A stretch of DNA of 64,000 bases from CBDBBY01 sp965203215 (GTDB taxonomy: Bacteria > Pseudomonadota > Alphaproteobacteria > Rhodobacterales > Rhodobacteraceae), in the NCBI GenBank assembly GCA_965203215.1, contig CBDBBY010000001.1, positions 4,216,001 through 4,280,000 on the forward strand, in the 5' to 3' direction. How positions within the stretch are numbered: the first letter of the stretch is position 1; every line of letters begins with the position of its first letter. The position numbers were made by a program, and so were the translations under genes. Of this stretch, positions 16,556 to 25,503 are shown piece by piece. Under the pieces are notes generated by a model. It saw nothing but the letters and a program-made list of their open reading frames with translations, was not told the origin of the DNA and did no database searches.

Positions 16556-16881
16556 CCCCTTCCATCGACGTCACTGTCGAGCAGCGCAAGACCATCCTGT
16601 CGTTGCTTGAACGGCACCTGCCGGGCACGACGGCTTGGGCTTACGGCTCCCGCGTCAAGCGGAAGTCGCGACCGACGTCCGACTTGGACTTGGTCGTGTT
16701 CGCGCCGCCGGAGCGGGGCTGCCAAGTCGGCAACCTACGGGAAGCGTTCGAGGAAAGCGATTTGCCGTTTCAGGTAGACCTGTTCGTTTGGGACGAGGTT
16801 CCGAACAATTTTCGCAGTCGCATCAAGGCGGAACGTGTAGTTTTGGTGGAGAAACAGCGGTGGGAAGTGGGAACAGATTAG
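16546..16881 (+). CDS. mntA: Minimal nucleotidyltransferase (MntA-like)
   Basis: A 111-residue minimal nucleotidyltransferase. YGSRVKRKSRPTSDLDLVVF fits the family GS-x10-DxD active-site motif exactly, and QVDLFVWDEV supplies the third acidic residue. Related MntA antitoxins neutralise HepT by oligo-AMPylation. The gene overlaps hepT by 10 nt, the usual two-gene unit. It appears complete, since the domain is only ~100 residues. Confidence 0.84.
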   Translation: MGMTPSIDVTVEQRKTILSLLERHLPGTTAWAYGSRVKRKSRPTSDLDLVVFAPPERGCQVGNLREAFEESDLPFQVDLFVWDEVPNNFRSRIKAERVVLVEKQRWEVGTD

Positions 16882-16967
16882 CCCTGCCAACTCACGGAAA
16901 GACCTGTCCGCACGCCGGAACCACCTGATCGCGCTGAATGCTGAACCCGGAACGTTCCGATCGCAAC

Positions 16968-17040
16968 CTTCGGAACCCCGAAATCGGACGACGCGCGAAA
17001 GCGCAAAACAGCCTTTACCAAAAACATGAAACGCACTTGG
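16968..17040. repeat. Dispersed ~73-bp repeat, copy A
   Basis: Imperfect copy (roughly three-quarters identical by eye, with single-base indels) of the sequence at 35280-35352. Shared blocks are TCGGAAC, CCGAAATCG and ACATGAAACGCAC in the same order and spacing. It lies between the HepT/MNT pair and the Rieske oxygenase gene. Confidence 0.5.
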
Positions 17041-17179
17041 TTTGTCGACTTCATTCCTTGTTGGCGGAAATATCCCGAACAATGTCGTTTTCCATCAATT
17101 GGAGCGGTGCTCATGATTCAAATTGAACCAACTCGCTTAAGGAGAATGATTTGGAGAGCAAGGACAGGACCGGACTAGG

Positions 17180-18343
17180 ATGACGGCGAACGCTTTGGAA
17201 CGGGTCTTGCGCCCGATCGAGAACGCAAGAGGGCTTCCCAACAGCCACTACACGGATTGGGCGACTTACGAGGAGGAATGCGAAGCGCTCCTGTACAAGA
17301 ACTGGGCGGCAATCGGTCTCGGTTCAGATGTGGCGCGTCCGGGCGACGCCCGCCCGGTGGATTTTGCGGGCATGCCGTTGCTGGTCGTCAGGGATCATGA
17401 CGGAATCGTCAGGGTTTTCCAAAATACCTGCCGGCACCGAGGCATGATTCTGGTCCGCGAAAAATGCAACTTGCGCGGCACGATCAGGTGCCCCTATCAC
17501 AGCTGGTGCTACAGTCTTGACGGATCGTTGCGAGCAACGCCCCACGTCGGCGGCCCCGGCAACAATTACGACGAGAGCGTGCATCGTGACGATTTCGGGC
17601 TGTTCCGCATCCGCTCGCACATTTGGCGAGACATCGTATTCGTGAATGTTTCGGGCGATGCGCCGGAATTCAAGGACTACGCGTCCGATCTGCTCAAGCG
17701 ATGGGACGAGCATGAGCGTCCACTCTTTCACGGCGGAGAAAGCTCGTCGTTCGAATTCGACGTCGCTTGCAACTGGAAACTGGCCGTGGAGAACTTTTGC
17801 GAGAGCTATCACTTGCCTTGGATTCATCCCGGCCTAAACAGTTATTCCAAGCTGGAGGATCACTACCATATCGAAATGCCCGGCAAGTTCGCGGGACAAG
17901 GAACGAAGGTCTACAGGCAGGTCAAAGGGGAGCGCGGCGAACGGTTTCCGGATTTCGAAGGACTTTCCGAGTTCTGGAACGAGGGAGCCGAATACATTGC
18001 TTTGTTCCCGAACGTTCTGCTCGCCGCCCAGAGGGATCATGGCTTCGCGGTCATTTTGCTGCCGCAGGGGCCGGGCCGGACCGTGGAGAGAAACGAGATT
18101 TACTACCCGTTCGATCCTGCGGACCGGTTCGATCTCGCGGACTTGATCGACAAGAATGCCGAACAATGGCGCGGCGTTCTGGAGGAAGACCTGTTCGTGG
18201 TCGAGGGAATGCAGAAGGGGCGCAAGGGAATATATTTCGACGGCGGAAAATTCGCTCCCAAGATGGATGGCCCGACCCACTTGTTCCACCGTTGGGCGGC
18301 GGAGCAGCTTGACGGCCGTCGGCAGGAGAATGCGCCGCAGTGA
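17180..18343 (+). CDS. Rieske non-heme iron ring-hydroxylating oxygenase, alpha subunit type
   Basis: A 387-residue oxygenase. The Rieske [2Fe-2S] site is TCRHRG then CPYHSWCY (C-x-H, 17 residues, C-x2-H; ~residues 86-108). The mononuclear iron site is in the catalytic domain: NWKLAVENFCESYHLPWIHP supplies the bridging acid and both histidines. Related proteins hydroxylate aromatics or N-demethylate quaternary amines such as betaines and choline. The latter is worth noting because a betaine cluster lies 30 kb away. The next small gene starts in a GTGA overlap with the stop. No reductase gene is adjacent. The substrate is not determinable. Confidence 0.88.
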   Translation: MTANALERVLRPIENARGLPNSHYTDWATYEEECEALLYKNWAAIGLGSDVARPGDARPVDFAGMPLLVVRDHDGIVRVFQNTCRHRGMILVREKCNLRGTIRCPYHSWCYSLDGSLRATPHVGGPGNNYDESVHRDDFGLFRIRSHIWRDIVFVNVSGDAPEFKDYASDLLKRWDEHERPLFHGGESSSFEFDVACNWKLAVENFCESYHLPWIHPGLNSYSKLEDHYHIEMPGKFAGQGTKVYRQVKGERGERFPDFEGLSEFWNEGAEYIALFPNVLLAAQRDHGFAVILLPQGPGRTVERNEIYYPFDPADRFDLADLIDKNAEQWRGVLEEDLFVVEGMQKGRKGIYFDGGKFAPKMDGPTHLFHRWAAEQLDGRRQENAPQ

Positions 18344-18570
18344 ACTTCGATGAATTGAATGCCGCGGTATTGGCCGCCTACGACGAAGGCGACGCCGCAC
18401 AACTGGTCGAACTCTATTCGAGGGCAGGCAATTCTATGGTGGAATGCGGCCGCGTTGAGGAGGGATGCTTCTTCTTGACGCAGTCGTACGTCTACGCGCT
18501 CGAACTCGGACTTCGCGCTGCGGACTCCATCCAAGCAACACTGGTCGATTTGGGCCGGGATCGCTGGTAG
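18340..18570 (+). CDS. Small helical protein coupled to the Rieske oxygenase
   Basis: A 76-residue uncharacterised acidic protein. The start is GTG in a 4-nt GTGA overlap with the oxygenase stop, good evidence of translational coupling. The sequence reads as short helix pairs (LNAAVLAAYDEGDAAQLVEL; GCFFLTQSYVYALELGL), like one or two tetratricopeptide-type repeats. I do not recognise a catalytic function. An accessory or stability role for the oxygenase is only a guess from position. Confidence 0.65.
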   Translation: MNFDELNAAVLAAYDEGDAAQLVELYSRAGNSMVECGRVEEGCFFLTQSYVYALELGLRAADSIQATLVDLGRDRW

Positions 18571-18685
18571 CAGCGCTGCGGACGGCAATTGACCGGCCGG
18601 ACATCCGAAGAATAATCGCAGCCCGCAGATTTGTTCGGGCCTTCCCTTGAATTGCGGCTGTCTGCAGAATATATCGGTGGCCTCT

Positions 18686-18759
18686 GCGGGTGTAGCTCAA
18701 TGGTAGAGCAGCAGCCTTCCAAGCTAAAGACGTGGGTTCGATTCCCATCACCCGCTCCA
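18686..18759 (+). tRNA. tRNA-Gly (TCC)
   Basis: A 74-nt cloverleaf including an encoded CCA: acceptor GCGGGTG pairs with CACCCGC, D stem GCTC/GAGC, anticodon loop CTTCCAA with TCC, T-arm GTGGG/CCCAT (last pair G-T) around TTCGATT. The discriminator is U, usual for glycine. The anticodon stem GCAGC/GCTAA has two outer mismatches. Confidence 0.93.
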
Positions 18760-18837
18760 TCCAAAAAGAATAGCTCGGGCGGTTCGTGCCTCGGCCGCGC
18801 TGGACTGCGCACGGCATTTACATAGGGACAGCTTTAC

Positions 18838-20712
18838 TTGTCGCAGCGCCCTCCGCAGGACACCCGGAACCCGCTCAATGGAACCGTCGATCGCGAGAAA
18901 TCCAAGTCGATAAGGCCGCTCCGAGCGCTGGCGCCGTACTTGGCCCGATACAAGGCGTCCGCTTTGGCGGCGCTGCTCGCACTTCTGTTCACCGCCGCTG
19001 TTTCGCTTTTGATGCCGGTCGCGGTCAGGCTGGTGATCGACGGGTTCGGCCAGGAATCGATCGAGCAGATAAACCGCTACTTCGCCGCGGCCTTGGTCCT
19101 CGGAGCGCTTCTCGCGGTCGGGACCGGGATTCGGTACGCTCTGGTCTCCCGATTGGGCGAACGGGTGGTCGCCGACATCCGGAAGTCCGCATTTGCCCAC
19201 GCAATTTCCTTAAGTCCCGCGTTCTACGAGCGAAACATGACCGGGGAAGTGCTGTCGAGAATCAACACGGACACCACCTTGGTTCTTGCTCTGATAAGCT
19301 CGACAATTTCCGTCGCGATCCGGCACATGCTGATGCTGCCGGGCGGGCTTGCCTTGATGTTCGTCGCCAGCCCCGTCCTGGCCGGATACGTGGTCGTCCT
19401 TGTGCCGGTCGTGCTGATCCCCGTTCTGGCATTCGGCCGCAAGCTCAAGAAACTCAGCAGGGATACCCAGGACCGGATCGCCGAAGGATCGGGCAATGCA
19501 TCCGAGATCCTTCTTTCAGTGCAGGCCGTCCAGGCGAATACGCACGAAGAGGAAAGCCGCTCGAAATTCAATGAAATAGTTGATCGTTCCGTCGAGGCGG
19601 CGAATGGAAGGATCGCCGTGCGAGCGGTCATGACGGTATTGATCATGTTTCTCGCGACAGCGGCGGTCGTTGCGGTGACATGGATCGGCGCCGCGGAAAT
19701 CCGCGACGGGAGCATGACTTGGGGCGAATTGGTGCAATTCGTGATTTACTCGGTGATGATCGCCGGGTCAGCTGCGGCCTTGAGCGAGATATGGGGCGAG
19801 CTGCTGCGCGCGGCGGGCGCCATGGAACGGCTGGTCGAGTTGCTGGGCGCCGTCGACACGGTTGTGGACCCTCCGGTTCCGCTGCCGTTGCCCGCCGTTT
19901 GCAAGGGCGAGGTCAGGTTCGAAAGAGTCGATTTCCGTTATCCGATGCGAAGCGAAATCGCCGCGTTGAACGGCGTGTCTTTCAAGATCAACCCCGGGGA
20001 AACTGTCGCTCTGGTCGGTCCGTCGGGAGCCGGCAAGTCGACGGTCTTTCAATTGCTGCTGCGATTTTACGATCCGACCGCAGGGCGCGTGCTGCTGGAC
20101 GGCGCGGATTTGAGCTTGATGCGGAAGGCTGAATTCCGTTCGCGGCTCGCGTTGGTTCCACAAGATTCGGTCGTATTCGCCGACACCGCGAAGGAAAACA
20201 TTCGATTCGGTCGATCCGACGCCGAGGATGAAGAAATATTCCGTGCAGCCGAAGCGGGGGCGGCGCACGAGTTTTTGGAAGAGCTTCCGGACAAATACGA
20301 AACATTGGTCGGAGAGCGCGGTGTGCTGCTCTCGGGCGGGCAAAAGCAAAGGATTGCCATCTCCAGAGCGATTTTGAGAAACGCGCAAGTCCTGCTTCTC
20401 GACGAAGCCACGTCCGCCTTGGATGCGGAGAGCGAGATCGCCGTGCAAGCAGCGGTCGAAGAGATGTCGAAGCATCGGACAACTTTGGTCATCGCCCATC
20501 GGTTGGCGACTGTCAGGAACGCAGACCGCATACTCGTGTTCGACAAAGGACGAGTCGTCGACGAAGGGACGCATGAATCGCTTGTGGCGAAGGGCGGGCT
20601 GTATGCTCGGCTTGCGAGACTTCAATTCACTGAAGGCGTCCCGATTTCCAAGAGCGTCGATTCCGGGAACGGACGCGATGCGACCGAAAGGGCCGGCGGC
20701 TTGCCGACTTGA
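18838..20712 (+). CDS. ABC exporter, fused permease and ATPase (MsbA-like half transporter)
   Basis: A 624-residue half transporter. Residues ~30-320 hold the six-helix ABC exporter membrane domain. Residues ~360-600 hold the nucleotide-binding domain, with Walker A GPSGAGKST, signature LSGGQKQRIAISRA, Walker B QVLLLDEATSALD and the switch IAHRLATVRN. All catalytic residues are intact. It probably works as a homodimer exporting lipid or hydrophobic compounds; the substrate is not visible. The TTG start at 18838 has AGGGA about 10 nt upstream. It lies just downstream of tRNA-Gly. Confidence 0.9.
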   Translation: MSQRPPQDTRNPLNGTVDREKSKSIRPLRALAPYLARYKASALAALLALLFTAAVSLLMPVAVRLVIDGFGQESIEQINRYFAAALVLGALLAVGTGIRYALVSRLGERVVADIRKSAFAHAISLSPAFYERNMTGEVLSRINTDTTLVLALISSTISVAIRHMLMLPGGLALMFVASPVLAGYVVVLVPVVLIPVLAFGRKLKKLSRDTQDRIAEGSGNASEILLSVQAVQANTHEEESRSKFNEIVDRSVEAANGRIAVRAVMTVLIMFLATAAVVAVTWIGAAEIRDGSMTWGELVQFVIYSVMIAGSAAALSEIWGELLRAAGAMERLVELLGAVDTVVDPPVPLPLPAVCKGEVRFERVDFRYPMRSEIAALNGVSFKINPGETVALVGPSGAGKSTVFQLLLRFYDPTAGRVLLDGADLSLMRKAEFRSRLALVPQDSVVFADTAKENIRFGRSDAEDEEIFRAAEAGAAHEFLEELPDKYETLVGERGVLLSGGQKQRIAISRAILRNAQVLLLDEATSALDAESEIAVQAAVEEMSKHRTTLVIAHRLATVRNADRILVFDKGRVVDEGTHESLVAKGGLYARLARLQFTEGVPISKSVDSGNGRDATERAGGLPT

Positions 20713-20784
20713 CCAAAGCGGGGCAGTCATTCAATCTGGGCGACGCGCGACCGACGCGCGTTGATCTGGATTGGAGAGTTGCGG

Positions 20785-22686
20785 ATGTCAAAACTGGCGA
20801 CGATTGAAGACAAATTGCGAATCGAGAATGAAGCGCTTTGGTCCGAACGGGACAACCCGGCAACGCTCTATGAATTCTTGGGGCGGACCGTGGAAAAGCA
20901 CGGGACATCGCCGGCGGTGTCGTTCCAATTGCTCTCGGACCCGAAATCGTCCGCAAAAACCCTGACTTGGCGGCAACTCAACGCCAGAGTGACGCAAGCG
21001 GCCAACATGCTCCGCTCGCTGGGCGTGGACGAGAGAAATCCTGTCGCGTTCCTCCTTCCAAACGCCAATGAAACTGTCGTAACCCTGCTTGCAGGCGCGG
21101 TGGCCGGCGTCGTCAATCCGATCAATCCGCTGCTCGACGCGGATCAGGTTGCTGCGATCCTTCGCGCCTCCAACGCAAGAGTGCTCGTGGCGCTCAAATC
21201 ATTTCCGAAATCGAATGTGGCGCAGCTCGCGTCGACGGCGCTCGAGAATGCGCCGAATGTAAAGCACCTCCTTGAAGTAGATCTGAATCGCTACCTGACC
21301 CCTCCGAAATCCTGGATCGTGCCCTTCGTCAGACCGAAGAACGAAGCGCGGCATTCCGCCAAGGTGCAAGATTTCAACGCGTTGGCGGACCGGCAGCCTT
21401 CAGGCGAGCTGAAATTCGAAGACATCAGGGAGGACAGGGTCGCGGCGTTGTTCCACACGGGCGGAACGACCGGCATGCCCAAACTGGCGCAGCACCAATA
21501 TTCGGGGATCATCTACAACGGCTGGTGCGGCGCGCAGGTGGTGCTCAACTCTCGGGAGAATATTCTTTGCCCGCTTCCGCTGTTTCACGTTTTCGCCGCG
21601 CATCCGATTCTCATGTCTTGCATTGCATCCGGCTCCCACGTCGTGCTTCCGACCCCTCAAGGGTATCGGGGCGAGGGAGTGTTCGACAATTTTTGGAAAT
21701 TGATCGAAAGGTGGAAAATCAGCTTCCTGACAACCGTTCCGACTGCCGCCGCCGCGTTGATGCAGCGACCGATCGATGCGGACGTCTCCACGCTGCACAC
21801 GGCGCTTTGCGGTTCCGCTCCGCTTCCGGTCGAATTGTTCAACCGCTTCGAAAAGGCTACGGGCGTCAAAATCCTGGAGGGATACGGCCTGACCGAAGCG
21901 ACTTGCCTGGTTTCTGTCAACCCGCTGGACGGGGAGCGCAAAGTGGGCTCGGTGGGAATTCCGGCGCCCTATACGCAGGTCCGCATTCTCGAATGCGAGG
22001 ACGACGGATCAGTAGTCAGGAAATGCCGGACGGGCGAGGTGGGCGAGATTTGCGTGTCGAGCCCGGGCGTACTTCCAGACAGAACCTATGTCGATTCTGA
22101 AAAGAACGTCGGTCTGTATGCCGATTCGGAATGGCTGCGCACCGGCGATCTCGGAAAGGTGGACGAGGACGGCTACGTCTGGATCACGGGCCGCGCCAAG
22201 GATTTGATCATTCGGGGCGGACACAACATCGACCCCGCCATAATTGAAGAAGCGTTGGCCAGCCACGAAGGGATCGCGTTCGTGGGAGCGATAGGCCAGC
22301 CGGAATCCAAGCTCGGTGAAATCCCCTGCGCGTACGTGGAACTCGTCGCCGGTTCTTCCGCTTCGACCGAGGAGCTGATGGGCTTCGCGCAAAAGCGCAT
22401 AGAGAGCGCCATCGCCAAACCGGCGCATATAGAAATACTCGACGAACTTCCGAAGACGGCCGTCGGGAAGGTATTCAAGCCGGATCTGCGAAAGCGGGCC
22501 ATCAAAAGGGTATTCAACGAGAGACTCGCTTCGGAGGGGTTGAGCGCTTCAGTCGTCGAAGTCGTGGAAGATCCGAGTCGCGGGCTGGTCGCGATGGTCG
22601 GCAGGTCCGGCGAGGCTGAAGAAGGAAAATTGAGCGAAGTTCTCGGCGAGTACATTGTGCCGTGGGCTTGGTCCGCGAATTCCTGA
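20785..22686 (+). CDS. Acyl-CoA synthetase (AMP-forming)
   Basis: A 633-residue acyl-CoA synthetase. The adenylation P-loop is FHTGGTTGMPKLA, the A5 motif EGYGLTEATC, the A7 motif WLRTGDLGKVDEDGYVWITG, A8 GRAKDLIIRGGHNIDP and the A10 lysine in PKTAVGKVFKPDLRK. All core motifs are intact. It activates a carboxylic acid, probably medium- or long-chain, with ATP and CoA. ATG 20785 is preceded by GGAGAG. It may feed the beta-oxidation operon at 7.5-11.5 kb. The C-terminal extension of ~60 residues beyond A10 is longer than in most relatives. Confidence 0.88.
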   Translation: MSKLATIEDKLRIENEALWSERDNPATLYEFLGRTVEKHGTSPAVSFQLLSDPKSSAKTLTWRQLNARVTQAANMLRSLGVDERNPVAFLLPNANETVVTLLAGAVAGVVNPINPLLDADQVAAILRASNARVLVALKSFPKSNVAQLASTALENAPNVKHLLEVDLNRYLTPPKSWIVPFVRPKNEARHSAKVQDFNALADRQPSGELKFEDIREDRVAALFHTGGTTGMPKLAQHQYSGIIYNGWCGAQVVLNSRENILCPLPLFHVFAAHPILMSCIASGSHVVLPTPQGYRGEGVFDNFWKLIERWKISFLTTVPTAAAALMQRPIDADVSTLHTALCGSAPLPVELFNRFEKATGVKILEGYGLTEATCLVSVNPLDGERKVGSVGIPAPYTQVRILECEDDGSVVRKCRTGEVGEICVSSPGVLPDRTYVDSEKNVGLYADSEWLRTGDLGKVDEDGYVWITGRAKDLIIRGGHNIDPAIIEEALASHEGIAFVGAIGQPESKLGEIPCAYVELVAGSSASTEELMGFAQKRIESAIAKPAHIEILDELPKTAVGKVFKPDLRKRAIKRVFNERLASEGLSASVVEVVEDPSRGLVAMVGRSGEAEEGKLSEVLGEYIVPWAWSANS

Positions 22687-22714
22687 CGCGCAGGAGATAT
22701 CGCCGAGGTGAAAG

Positions 22715-22789
22715 TGGTGCCGCAGGGGAGGATTGAACTCCCGACCTCACCCTTACCAAGGGTGCGCTCTGCCACTGAGCTACTGCGGC
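22715..22789 (-). tRNA. tRNA-Thr (GGT)
   Basis: A 75-nt cloverleaf with encoded CCA on the minus strand. The acceptor arm is GCCGCAG/CTGCGGC, the anticodon stem CACCC/GGGTG surrounds TTGGTAA with anticodon GGT, and the T-arm is GGGAG/CTCCC around TTCAATC. The discriminator is A. It faces the end of the acyl-CoA synthetase gene. Confidence 0.94.
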
Positions 22790-22885
22790 GTCCCTCATTG
22801 ATGATTATGCTTGAACGAGCAATGATGCAAGCAGCGCGAATTCCAGGTTTATGGACGATCACCTGTTCATTGGATATCTGTCGGG

Positions 22886-23056
22886 ATGCGGAATCGAAAA
22901 TCGCGAGTTGCGGCTGAAAGCCGGCCCGGCGGAAACGACCCGAAAAAGGCGGAGCGCTTGAAGTCGGCCTTGCGCAAGAACTTGAGTCGGCGCAAGGAGC
23001 AGACAAAAATCAAAAAGCTTCAAGCGTCGGGCAACGAGCGGAACAAGGACGATTGA
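22886..23056 (+). CDS. Small basic protein immediately upstream of murA
   Basis: A 56-residue, very lysine/arginine-rich peptide with the core ERLKSALRKNLSRRKEQTKI. Its TGA is directly followed by the murA ATG (no gap), so the two are co-translated. Short basic ORFs of this kind (RLKxALRxNLxRRKxQ) commonly precede murA in alphaproteobacteria as far as I recall. Its function is unknown. It is easily missed because of its length. Confidence 0.62.
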   Translation: MRNRKSRVAAESRPGGNDPKKAERLKSALRKNLSRRKEQTKIKKLQASGNERNKDD

Positions 23057-24322
23057 ATGGACTCGATCACGATTCGCGGCGGTCGGCCGCTGCAGGGTTC
23101 GGTACGGATCGCAGGAGCGAAGAACGCTTGCTTGACGCTGATGCCTGCGGCCATTTTGTCGGAACAGCCTCTGACGTTGACGAATGCGCCGAAGCTGGCG
23201 GACATCGCGGCGATGTCGCGCCTCCTTCAATCCTTGGGCGTTGAAGTCAGATCGCTTCAGGACGGGCATGTCCTCGCGCTCAGCGCGCATGGACTCGACC
23301 GATGCAAGGCGGAGTACGATATCGTCAGAAAAATGCGGGCGTCGATACTTGTTCTCGGGCCGCTCCTCGCAAGATCCGGCCACGCCGCCGTCTCGCTTCC
23401 GGGCGGTTGCGCGATCGGAGCGCGTCCGGTCGATTTGCACTTGGAAGGTCTGAGAAAGCTCGGCGCGGAGCTGGAACTCAAGGACGGCTATATTCATGCG
23501 AATGCCCGAAACGGCTTGACCGGAGCATGCGTCGAGTTTCCGACGGTTTCCGTCGGAGCGACGGAAAACATCATGCTGGCGGCGACGCTCGCGAAAGGCG
23601 AGACCGCCATCCGGAACGCGGCTCGCGAACCGGAAATCCTCGATCTGGCTCGCTGCCTCCGCTCCATGGGAGCGAGGATCGAAGGCGACGGGACAAGTGA
23701 GATCATCGTTCAAGGCGTAGACAAGCTGCACGGCTGCACGCATTCCGTGATTCCGGACCGGATTGAGCTCGGCACATACATGTTGGCGGCGATCATCACC
23801 GGAGGCCACTTGGATCTCGTCGGCGGCCGGCTGGATTTGATTCCCGCCTTCGCTGAAAAAATCCATGAGATAGGCGGAGAAATCAGCGAGACTTCGGAAG
23901 GCATAAGCATCAAGCGCCTGAACGGGCGGCTGACCGCGACGAGAATTTCGACTGCTCCGTTCCCTGGATTCCCTACGGATCTGCAGGCGCAGATGATGGC
24001 CACGCTCGCCATCGCGGACGGCGAGAGCGTTTTGGAAGAGACGATCTTTGAAAACCGCTACATGCATGCGCCGGAACTCATGCGCATGGGCGCCGACATC
24101 CGGATTTCAGGGGGGACGGCCACGGTGAACGGAGTTCGCGCGCTCAAGGGCGCTCCGGTGATGGCGACGGATCTAAGGGCTTCGGTCTCGCTCATTCTGG
24201 CCGGACTGGCGGCGGAGGGAGAAACCAATGTCGGCCGGGTTTACCATTTGGACCGCGGGTATGAGCGCGTTGAAGAAAAGCTTTCTTCTTGCGGAGCGGA
24301 GATTCGAAGAATCCATGGATGA
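23057..24322 (+). CDS. murA: UDP-N-acetylglucosamine 1-carboxyvinyltransferase
   Basis: A 421-residue MurA, the first committed step of peptidoglycan synthesis: transfer of enolpyruvate from PEP to UDP-GlcNAc in the cytoplasm. The start SITIRGGRPLQGSVRIAGAK with KNACL holds the PEP-binding lysine. The catalytic loop is SLPGGCAIGARPVDLH, with the cysteine that fosfomycin alkylates, so the enzyme should be drug-sensitive. The C-terminal DLRASVSLILAGLAAEG is conserved. Length is exact for the family. It begins the conserved murA-yacG gene block. Confidence 0.97.
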   Translation: MDSITIRGGRPLQGSVRIAGAKNACLTLMPAAILSEQPLTLTNAPKLADIAAMSRLLQSLGVEVRSLQDGHVLALSAHGLDRCKAEYDIVRKMRASILVLGPLLARSGHAAVSLPGGCAIGARPVDLHLEGLRKLGAELELKDGYIHANARNGLTGACVEFPTVSVGATENIMLAATLAKGETAIRNAAREPEILDLARCLRSMGARIEGDGTSEIIVQGVDKLHGCTHSVIPDRIELGTYMLAAIITGGHLDLVGGRLDLIPAFAEKIHEIGGEISETSEGISIKRLNGRLTATRISTAPFPGFPTDLQAQMMATLAIADGESVLEETIFENRYMHAPELMRMGADIRISGGTATVNGVRALKGAPVMATDLRASVSLILAGLAAEGETNVGRVYHLDRGYERVEEKLSSCGAEIRRIHG

Positions 24323-24497
24323 TTTTCCGGATTTTCGAATGCTTGGAAGCAGGCAGGGCGCGGACGGCTCTGCGCGCCTGCGCGGGCGGATCGTTTTCGG
24401 CGGGGCGGCCCGCGGTCGGCGTCGATCGCGGCCCGATTCGCCAAGGCATGTCGTTCCGGCTCTCGGGTTCGGCGTCAGGCGAGGCTGGATCCGTTGA
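24315..24497 (+). CDS. Short uncharacterised ORF bridging murA and the UPF0262 gene
   Basis: A 60-residue ORF that overlaps the murA stop by 8 nt and whose own TGA overlaps an upstream in-frame TTG of the UPF0262 gene. The chain of overlaps suggests it is translated or at least keeps ribosomes moving. The product is arginine- and glycine-rich (GGAARGRRRSRPDSP), without a recognisable domain. In related genomes this position can hold a DUF2948 gene or hisD, so it may be a shrunken remnant. Evidence is positional only. Confidence 0.35.
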   Translation: MDDFPDFRMLGSRQGADGSARLRGRIVFGGAARGRRRSRPDSPRHVVPALGFGVRRGWIR

Positions 24498-24511
24498 AGG
24501 AGACCGACAAG

Positions 24512-24982
24512 TTGATCGACGTCTCGATAGACGACACGTGTCTGGCGGTCGCGACGCCTGAGATCGAGCAGGAAAGACGGGTCGCGATTTTCGATCTGCT
24601 GGAGCAGAACAAATTCGCATTGCAGCCGCGCGGCGGCAGGATTCCTCCTGTCGGTCCGTACAAACTCAGCCTGTCGGCGCGCGACGGGCGCGCCGTGTTC
24701 CATGTCGGCACGGCATCGGAAGAGGTCGCCGCGGAATTCCATCTTTCCATGTCGCCGTTCGCCGATGTGATAAAGGATTATTTCGCGATCTGCGCAAGCT
24801 ATTTCGATGCCGTGAAGAATTTGCCTCGCAGCAGAATCGAAGCGATCGACATGGGACGGCGCGGAATACACAACGAAGGCGCAAAACTCGTTAAGGAGAG
24901 GCTCGAAAGCAAAGCCGTCGTGGATGATCCGACCGCCCGCAGGCTATTCACGCTGATCTGCGTGCTGCAATCGGAGAGATAG
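24512..24982 (+). CDS. UPF0262 family protein
   Basis: A 156-residue protein of the uncharacterised UPF0262 family, restricted largely to alphaproteobacteria. Landmarks are PEIEQERRVAIFDLLEQNKF near the start and FHLSMSPFADVIKDYFAICA in the middle, followed by the MGRRGIHNEGA segment. The biochemical role is unknown. The TTG at 24512 has AAGGAG 8-9 nt upstream; an upstream TTG at 24494 would add six residues. It sits 11 nt before the phosphatase gene, as in relatives. Confidence 0.88.
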   Translation: MIDVSIDDTCLAVATPEIEQERRVAIFDLLEQNKFALQPRGGRIPPVGPYKLSLSARDGRAVFHVGTASEEVAAEFHLSMSPFADVIKDYFAICASYFDAVKNLPRSRIEAIDMGRRGIHNEGAKLVKERLESKAVVDDPTARRLFTLICVLQSER

Positions 24983-24993
24983 GGACGACCGGC

Positions 24994-25449
24994 GTGCCGA
25001 ATCGTTGCCCTTCGTCAGTTTTGTTCTGTTGCGACCACAACTCTGTTCGATCGCCGATTGCGGAGGGAATAGCCAAGAAGATCTACGGCCACCAAATTTA
25101 TGTTCAATCCGCCGGCGTTCAAAGCGACATGGAGATCGACGGATTCGCGATCGCCGCTTGCGAGGAGATCGATGTCGAGCTGGCTCGGCACAGGTCCAGA
25201 TCAGTCGAGGAAATGCAGGATTGGGGCGACGATCTTTCGAGCTTTGAATTGATCATCGCGCTTTCGCCCGCCGCGTTGCGCATGATCTTGGAGCTCACGC
25301 GCTACGCCGCTCTCGAAGTGGAATATTGGCCCATTCTCGACCCGACCGGAATCGGAGAGACGCGCGATGAGAAACTGGAATACTACCGACAAACGAGGGA
25401 CCAGATCCGCAAGCGGATCTTCGAAAGATTCAGTCCGCCCGGACCATGA
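24994..25449 (+). CDS. Low-molecular-weight protein-tyrosine-phosphatase-like protein
   Basis: A 151-residue LMW-phosphatase/arsenate-reductase-fold protein. The catalytic loop CCDHNSVRSP gives C-x5-R-S near the N-terminus, and ILDPTG supplies the general-acid aspartate (~residue 114). It starts with GTG, 11 nt after the UPF0262 stop. Relatives in this position are named phosphatases, but the substrate is unproven. In the conserved order infA should follow directly; here about 4.1 kb of other DNA intervenes. Confidence 0.87.
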   Translation: MPNRCPSSVLFCCDHNSVRSPIAEGIAKKIYGHQIYVQSAGVQSDMEIDGFAIAACEEIDVELARHRSRSVEEMQDWGDDLSSFELIIALSPAALRMILELTRYAALEVEYWPILDPTGIGETRDEKLEYYRQTRDQIRKRIFERFSPPGP

Positions 25450-25503
25450 GCGGCCGCGGCGTACGACGCGGACCGAGACGGGAGCCGAGATCGATGCGAG
25501 CAT

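Noticed and set aside
22859..24067. 402-codon minus-strand frame opposite murA
   Set aside because: murA is unambiguous on the plus strand; the antisense product has no homology-like features.
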